This document shows positions 35,533-39,712 of a DNA stretch of 39,712 nucleotides, piece by piece (positions within the stretch are counted from its first letter, which is position 1; every line of letters starts with the position of its first letter). The notes under the pieces are model-generated. The model had not been told where the DNA came from. It made no database searches and saw only the letters and a list, made by a program, of their open reading frames with translations. Origin of the DNA: Clostridia bacterium (GTDB taxonomy: Bacteria > Bacillota > Clostridia > Oscillospirales > Acutalibacteraceae); NCBI GenBank assembly GCA_017423825.1, contig JAFPCP010000084.1, positions 1 to 39,712 of the forward strand, in the 5' to 3' direction. The translations under genes were made by a program, and so were the position numbers.

Positions 35533-35563
35533 CAGTCTTGCCGCCGTCGGCAGGGCTGTTTTT
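35533..35563 (+). terminator. attenuator terminator before pyrC
   Basis: CAGTCTTGCCG and CGGCAGGGCTG pair over eleven positions, including two wobble pairs, around CCGT, followed by TTTTT. It lies inside the leader, 27 bases before the start codon. With the PyrR hairpin upstream it acts as a conditional terminator. Confidence 0.8.
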
Positions 35564-35589
35564 GTATATAGACGAAGGAGGAAGCTACT

Positions 35590-36813
35590 ATGACCGACAC
35601 ACAGAAAAAAGACACGTTGCGTTTTGTGCTGTTGGATGCCGCCGCCGTAACCGGACGGGCGGATATTTGTGCTTTGCTTTCCGATTTGTCTTCCGAATAC
35701 GTTGTGTTTCCCGGCTTTTGCGATGTGCATGTGCATTTTCGCGAGCCGGGTTTTTCTTATAAAGAGACGATGGAAACAGGTTCCCGCGCGGCGGCGGCCG
35801 GCGGATACACAGCGGTTTGTACCATGCCGAATCTCAACCCGGTGCCGGACACGCCGGTGCATCTGCACGAGCAGTTGCGGCTCGCGGCGGGACAAGCCGT
35901 GGCCATCTATCCCTACGCCGCCATCACCGTCGGGCAGCAGGGAGAGAAGCTGTCCGCCATGCGCCAACTTGCGGCGGATGCCATCGCCTTCTCGGACGAT
36001 GGACGCGGGGTGCAAAGCGAAAGCCTTATGCGGCAAGCGATGGAAACAGCGGCCGCCTTGGGAAAAATGATTGTTGCGCACTGCGAGGATAACCACCTGT
36101 TGCACGGCGGGTATATTCACGCGGGCGCCTATGCGGCGGCGCACGGCCACCGCGGGATTTGCTCGGAGAGTGAGTGGGGACCAATTAAACGGGATTTGCA
36201 ACTTGTCAAAGAAACCGGTTGCGCCTATCACGTGTGCCACATCTCCACCAAAGAGAGTGTCGCCCTCATTCGACAAGCCAAGGCGGAGGGCGTGGACGTG
36301 ACCTGCGAAACTGCGCCGCATTATCTGACCATGGACGACACCTGGTTGCAGGAGGACGGCCGGTTTAAGATGAACCCGCCGCTTCGCAGTCCGGCAGACC
36401 GCGCGGCGTTGATAGAAGGGGTGCAGGACGGCACTATTGACATGATTGCCACCGACCACGCCCCGCATTCGGCAGAAGAAAAAAGCCGTGGATTGGCGGA
36501 CAGCGCGTTTGGCGTGGTGGGGTTGGAAACGGCTTTCCCCGCGATATACACGCATCTGGTCAAGCCGGGCATCCTGTCGCTGGAACAGGCGGTGCGCCTG
36601 CTGACCGAAAACCCGCGCAAACGATTTGGAATCCCCTTGTGCGATGATTTGTGCGTGTGGGATTTGCAAGCGGTCAGGCAGGTGGACCCGAACACCTTTT
36701 TATCCAAAGGGCGCGCGACACCGTATGCGGGCGAAAGCCTGTTTGGGCGCTGCGTGCGCACGATACACAATGGACAAATCACTTTTTCCGACGAAACAAC
36801 AGACACAGAATAA
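35590..36813 (+). CDS. pyrC: dihydroorotase
   Basis: The 407-residue class I dihydroorotase closes N-carbamoyl-aspartate to dihydroorotate in pyrimidine synthesis. Metal and substrate motifs are FCDVHVHFREPG near residue 43 (HxH), MPNLNPVPDT near 79, AFSDDGRG near 135 (the aspartate ligand of class I enzymes), AHCEDN near 160, VCHIST near 217, CETAPHYL near 238 and ATDHAPHS near 290. The ATG has GAAGGAGG upstream. It is the first gene after a PyrR-type leader and is followed by carB after 18 bases. The amidohydrolase fold is shared with allantoinase and hydantoinase, but the operon supports PyrC. Confidence 0.94.
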   Translation: MTDTQKKDTLRFVLLDAAAVTGRADICALLSDLSSEYVVFPGFCDVHVHFREPGFSYKETMETGSRAAAAGGYTAVCTMPNLNPVPDTPVHLHEQLRLAAGQAVAIYPYAAITVGQQGEKLSAMRQLAADAIAFSDDGRGVQSESLMRQAMETAAALGKMIVAHCEDNHLLHGGYIHAGAYAAAHGHRGICSESEWGPIKRDLQLVKETGCAYHVCHISTKESVALIRQAKAEGVDVTCETAPHYLTMDDTWLQEDGRFKMNPPLRSPADRAALIEGVQDGTIDMIATDHAPHSAEEKSRGLADSAFGVVGLETAFPAIYTHLVKPGILSLEQAVRLLTENPRKRFGIPLCDDLCVWDLQAVRQVDPNTFLSKGRATPYAGESLFGRCVRTIHNGQITFSDETTDTE

Positions 36814-36831
36814 GCGTGGAGGCGTAAGAAC

Positions 36832-39712
36832 ATGGCAAAGAGAACGGACATCAAAAAGGTTTTAATTATTGGCTCCGGCCCGATTGTGATTGGTCAGGCG
36901 GCGGAGTTTGACTATGCCGGCACACAGGCGTGCTTGGCGCTGAAAGAAGAAGGGTACGAGGTGGTGCTGTGCAACTCCAACCCCGCCACCATCATGACCA
37001 ACACGACCATCGCGGACAAAGTGTATATGGAACCGCTGACGTTGGAATACGTGGCAAAGATTCTGCGGTATGAGCGACCGGATGCGATTGTACCGGGCAT
37101 CGGCGGACAGACCGGGCTCAACCTCGCAATGCAGTTGGAGAAAAAGGGCATTCTGCGGGAGTGTGGGGTGGAACTGCTCGGCACGAGCAGCACGAGCATT
37201 GAGCGCGCCGAGGATCGAGAACTGTTTAAGGAATTGTGCGAATCCATTGGCGAGCCGGTGATTCCGTCGCGCATCACCTATTCCTTGGACGAGGCGCGTG
37301 CGGCGGCCGAAGAGATTGGCTATCCGGTGGTGTTGCGCCCGGCGTTTACGCTCGGCGGCACCGGTGGCGGCTTTGCGAACAACGAGCAGGAACTCTTGGA
37401 AATCGGCAAAAACGCCTTCAAGTTATCTCCGGTGCACCAGGTGCTGATAGAAAAGAGCGTCAAGGGTTACAAAGAAATCGAATTTGAGGTCATGCGGGAT
37501 TCCAACGACCACGCGATTACCATCTGCGGCATGGAAAACGTCGATCCCGTCGGTGTGCACACCGGCGATTCCGTCGTGGTGGCACCTATCTTGTCGCTCA
37601 ACGACCATGATTTAAAGATGCTTAACGACAGCGCGATTAAAATCATTCGCGAGCTAAAAATTGAGGGCGGTTGTAACGTGCAGTTTGCGCTCAACCCGGA
37701 TTCGAGTGAGTATTATCTCATCGAGGTCAACCCGCGTGTGTCCCGTTCCTCCGCGTTGGCGTCCAAGGCGAGCGGCTATCCCATCGCGCGTGTGACGGCG
37801 AAGATTGCTGTTGGCATGGCGTTGGAGGACATTCCGGTTGCCGGCGGTACCGCCGCCATTGAGCCGCGCCTCGATTACATCGTAGCGAAGTTCCCGCGCT
37901 TTCCGTTTGACAAGTTCACCTCCGCGCCCAACACGCTGGGCACCCAGATGAAAGCCACCGGCGAGGTGATGGGCATCGGCTCGACGCTGGAAGAATGTTT
38001 CCTGAAATCCGTTCGTTCGCTGGAAACCGGCGTGTGCCATTTCCACCTGCCGAAGTTTGACAACATGACCAAAGAGCAACTGGTGGTGTATATCGGCGAA
38101 TCGAAAGACGATAACATTTATGCCATTGCTCAACTGCTCCGTTTGGGGATGACGGTGGCAGAGTTGCATGAGCTCACCCGCATCACCGAACTGTTTTTGG
38201 AATCCTTACAGCGCATCGTGGAGATGGAGAATCTTCTGCGCGAAAACCCGCGCGACGTTGGCGTTCTGCACGCTGCCAAACGGTGCGGGTTCGGCGATAC
38301 GTTTATTGCCAAACTGTGGGATATGAAAGAAACCGACGTGTACGCTCTGCGTAAAGAAAATGGCATCACCCCGGTGTTCCGCATGGTGGACACGTTGCAC
38401 ACCGGCGCGTATATCGCGTATTTGTATTCTTCCTACACCGGCGAGAATGTGTCTCGCTTGACCGACAAGAAGAAAATCGTCGTGCTGGGTGCCGGCCCGA
38501 TTCGCATCGGTCAGGGGGTGGAGTTCGATTATTCCACGGTGCACGCGGTGCAAACCATAAAAAAATCCGGCTATGAGGCCATTATCATCAACAACAATCC
38601 CGAAACGGTGTCCACCGACTACACCACCGCGGACAAGCTGTATTTTGAGCCGCTGACGCCGGAAGACGTCATGGCTATCATCGACTTTGAACAACCGGAA
38701 GGCGTGGTGGCGTCGCTGGGCGGCCAGACCGCCATCAACCTCGCGCAACCGCTAGCTGACCGCGGCGTGAAGATTATCGGCACCGACTGTGCCGCCATCG
38801 ACCGCGCGGAGGACCGCAATGAGTTTGAAAACCTGCTCAATGAACTGAACATCCCGCGTGCGAAGGGCTATGCTGTCACCAACATCGAGGACGGCGTGCG
38901 CGCGGCGAACGAAATCGGCTATCCGGTGCTGGTGCGCCCCTCGTTTGTGTTGGGCGGCCGCGCGATGCAGATTGTCGCGAAGGACGAGCATCTGCGGCAG
39001 TATCTGAAAACCGCGGTGGAAATTGACGAGGACAAGCCGGTGCTGGTGGACAAATACCTGCAAGGCAAAGAGGTCGAGGTGGACGCCATTTGCGACGGAC
39101 ACGACGTGTTCGTCCCCGGCATTATGGAGCTGGTCGAGCGCACTGGCGTGCACTCCGGCGACTCCATTAGTGTGTATCCCACCTTCTCGGTTTCCGACAA
39201 GGTCAAGGGCACCATCCTGCAATACACCAAGAAACTGGGCCTTGGCATCGGCATTATCGGCTTGTTTAACATCCAGTTTATCGTGGATAAAGATGACAAC
39301 GTGTTTATCATCGAAGTGAATCCACGCTCCTCTCGCACGGTGCCGTTTTTGTCCAAGTCCACCGGGTACAGCCTGGCGGACATCGCCACCGAGGTGATTT
39401 TGGGCAAGACGCTCAAAGAACTCGGCCTGTTTGACATCTATCCCGAGGAGAAAAAGCGCTTTTACGTCAAGGTGCCGGTGTTCTCGTTCAATAAAATCAA
39501 AGGCCTCGATGCCTACCTGTCTCCCGAGATGAAATCGACCGGCGAAGCGATTGGGTATGACGAGAAATTGCACCGCGCTATGCAAAAGGCGCTGATTGCC
39601 TCCGGTATGACCTTACAAAACTACGGCACGGTCATCGTCACGCTCGCGGACGAGGACAAGGAAGAGGCGCTGCCGCTGGTACGGCGGTTCTACGATATGG
39701 GCTTTAACATTG
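36832..39712 (+). CDS. carB: carbamoyl phosphate synthase large subunit (partial, runs off the window)
   Basis: About 960 residues of an expected 1060-1075 are present and the frame is still open at the end of the window. The two homologous synthase halves are visible. The first begins IKKVLIIGSGPIVIGQAAEFDYAG near residue 8, with PAFTLGGTGGGFANN near 171. The second begins KKIVVLGAGPIRIGQGVEFDYS near 545, with RPSFVLGGRAMQIVAKDE near 703 and EVNPRSSRTVPFLSKSTG near 826. The C-terminal regulatory (MGS-like) domain begins near 930 and is cut. CarB makes carbamoyl phosphate for pyrimidines and arginine using ammonia from the small subunit CarA. No carA lies between pyrC and carB. The ATG follows GTGGAGG. 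Confidence 0.97.
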   Translation, partial: MAKRTDIKKVLIIGSGPIVIGQAAEFDYAGTQACLALKEEGYEVVLCNSNPATIMTNTTIADKVYMEPLTLEYVAKILRYERPDAIVPGIGGQTGLNLAMQLEKKGILRECGVELLGTSSTSIERAEDRELFKELCESIGEPVIPSRITYSLDEARAAAEEIGYPVVLRPAFTLGGTGGGFANNEQELLEIGKNAFKLSPVHQVLIEKSVKGYKEIEFEVMRDSNDHAITICGMENVDPVGVHTGDSVVVAPILSLNDHDLKMLNDSAIKIIRELKIEGGCNVQFALNPDSSEYYLIEVNPRVSRSSALASKASGYPIARVTAKIAVGMALEDIPVAGGTAAIEPRLDYIVAKFPRFPFDKFTSAPNTLGTQMKATGEVMGIGSTLEECFLKSVRSLETGVCHFHLPKFDNMTKEQLVVYIGESKDDNIYAIAQLLRLGMTVAELHELTRITELFLESLQRIVEMENLLRENPRDVGVLHAAKRCGFGDTFIAKLWDMKETDVYALRKENGITPVFRMVDTLHTGAYIAYLYSSYTGENVSRLTDKKKIVVLGAGPIRIGQGVEFDYSTVHAVQTIKKSGYEAIIINNNPETVSTDYTTADKLYFEPLTPEDVMAIIDFEQPEGVVASLGGQTAINLAQPLADRGVKIIGTDCAAIDRAEDRNEFENLLNELNIPRAKGYAVTNIEDGVRAANEIGYPVLVRPSFVLGGRAMQIVAKDEHLRQYLKTAVEIDEDKPVLVDKYLQGKEVEVDAICDGHDVFVPGIMELVERTGVHSGDSISVYPTFSVSDKVKGTILQYTKKLGLGIGIIGLFNIQFIVDKDDNVFIIEVNPRSSRTVPFLSKSTGYSLADIATEVILGKTLKELGLFDIYPEEKKRFYVKVPVFSFNKIKGLDAYLSPEMKSTGEAIGYDEKLHRAMQKALIASGMTLQNYGTVIVTLADEDKEEALPLVRRFYDMGFNI

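Overview
The window looks like a chromosomal segment of an anaerobic, low-to-mid GC Firmicute, most likely a gut-type Clostridia (Oscillospirales-like). This is inferred from gene content only: a Re-type citrate synthase with aconitase and isocitrate dehydrogenase, a two-subunit transketolase, a DUF1540 protein, a PyrR-type attenuator, frequent GTG/TTG starts, sigma-A promoters close to TTGACA-17-TATAAT, and an F-type ATP synthase whose c subunit looks sodium-type. Nearly all the DNA is housekeeping or metabolic. I see no CRISPR array, insertion sequence, prophage or toxin-antitoxin module.

Layout. 1-660: end of an rRNA operon (23S 3' end, 5S, terminator), a short copy of the 5S 3' end with a second terminator, then a hairpin-rich gene-free stretch to 1044. 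1045-3083: sugar isomerase/epimerase plus Gfo/Idh/MocA oxidoreductase. 3139-3977 (minus): P-loop kinase-like gene and tRNA-Pro(GGG). 4250-6082: bipA/typA. 6188-8628: an ABC ATPase with no visible permease, facing an ABC exporter. 8767-11629: L-fucose isomerase and a divergent AraC regulator with interleaved promoters. 11690-12728: polysaccharide deacetylase and a 54-residue DUF1540 protein. 12905-13192: tRNA-Arg(CCG), its terminator, and a second copy of its 3' end plus terminator. 13271-19923 (minus): complete ATP synthase operon atpI-B-E-F-H-A-G-D-C. 20172-25451: DHH phosphoesterase, split transketolase, MATE transporter, RluA-type pseudouridine synthase. 25484-26236 (minus): PHP-domain protein. 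26518-32345: operon Re-citrate synthase - GntR - aconitase - isocitrate dehydrogenase - deoC. 32503-35318: TrkA-TrkH potassium uptake. 35407-39712: PyrR-type leader, pyrC and carB, the last running off the window.

The genes support an anaerobic fermentative life. Citrate synthase, aconitase and isocitrate dehydrogenase form the oxidative half-TCA route to 2-oxoglutarate (glutamate). An ATP synthase, probably Na+-coupled, links ATP to an ion gradient. Transketolase and DeoC handle pentose carbon, and pyrC-carB feeds pyrimidine synthesis.

The least explained signal is a recurring arrangement at three unrelated stable-RNA genes (5S, tRNA-Pro, tRNA-Arg). Each RNA is followed by its terminator, then a spacer with a hairpin whose stem closes on TTGC/GCAA, then a truncated copy of the RNA's own 3' end about 148-184 bp downstream. 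In both tRNA copies a single base is inserted in the T-loop. I have no established explanation for it.
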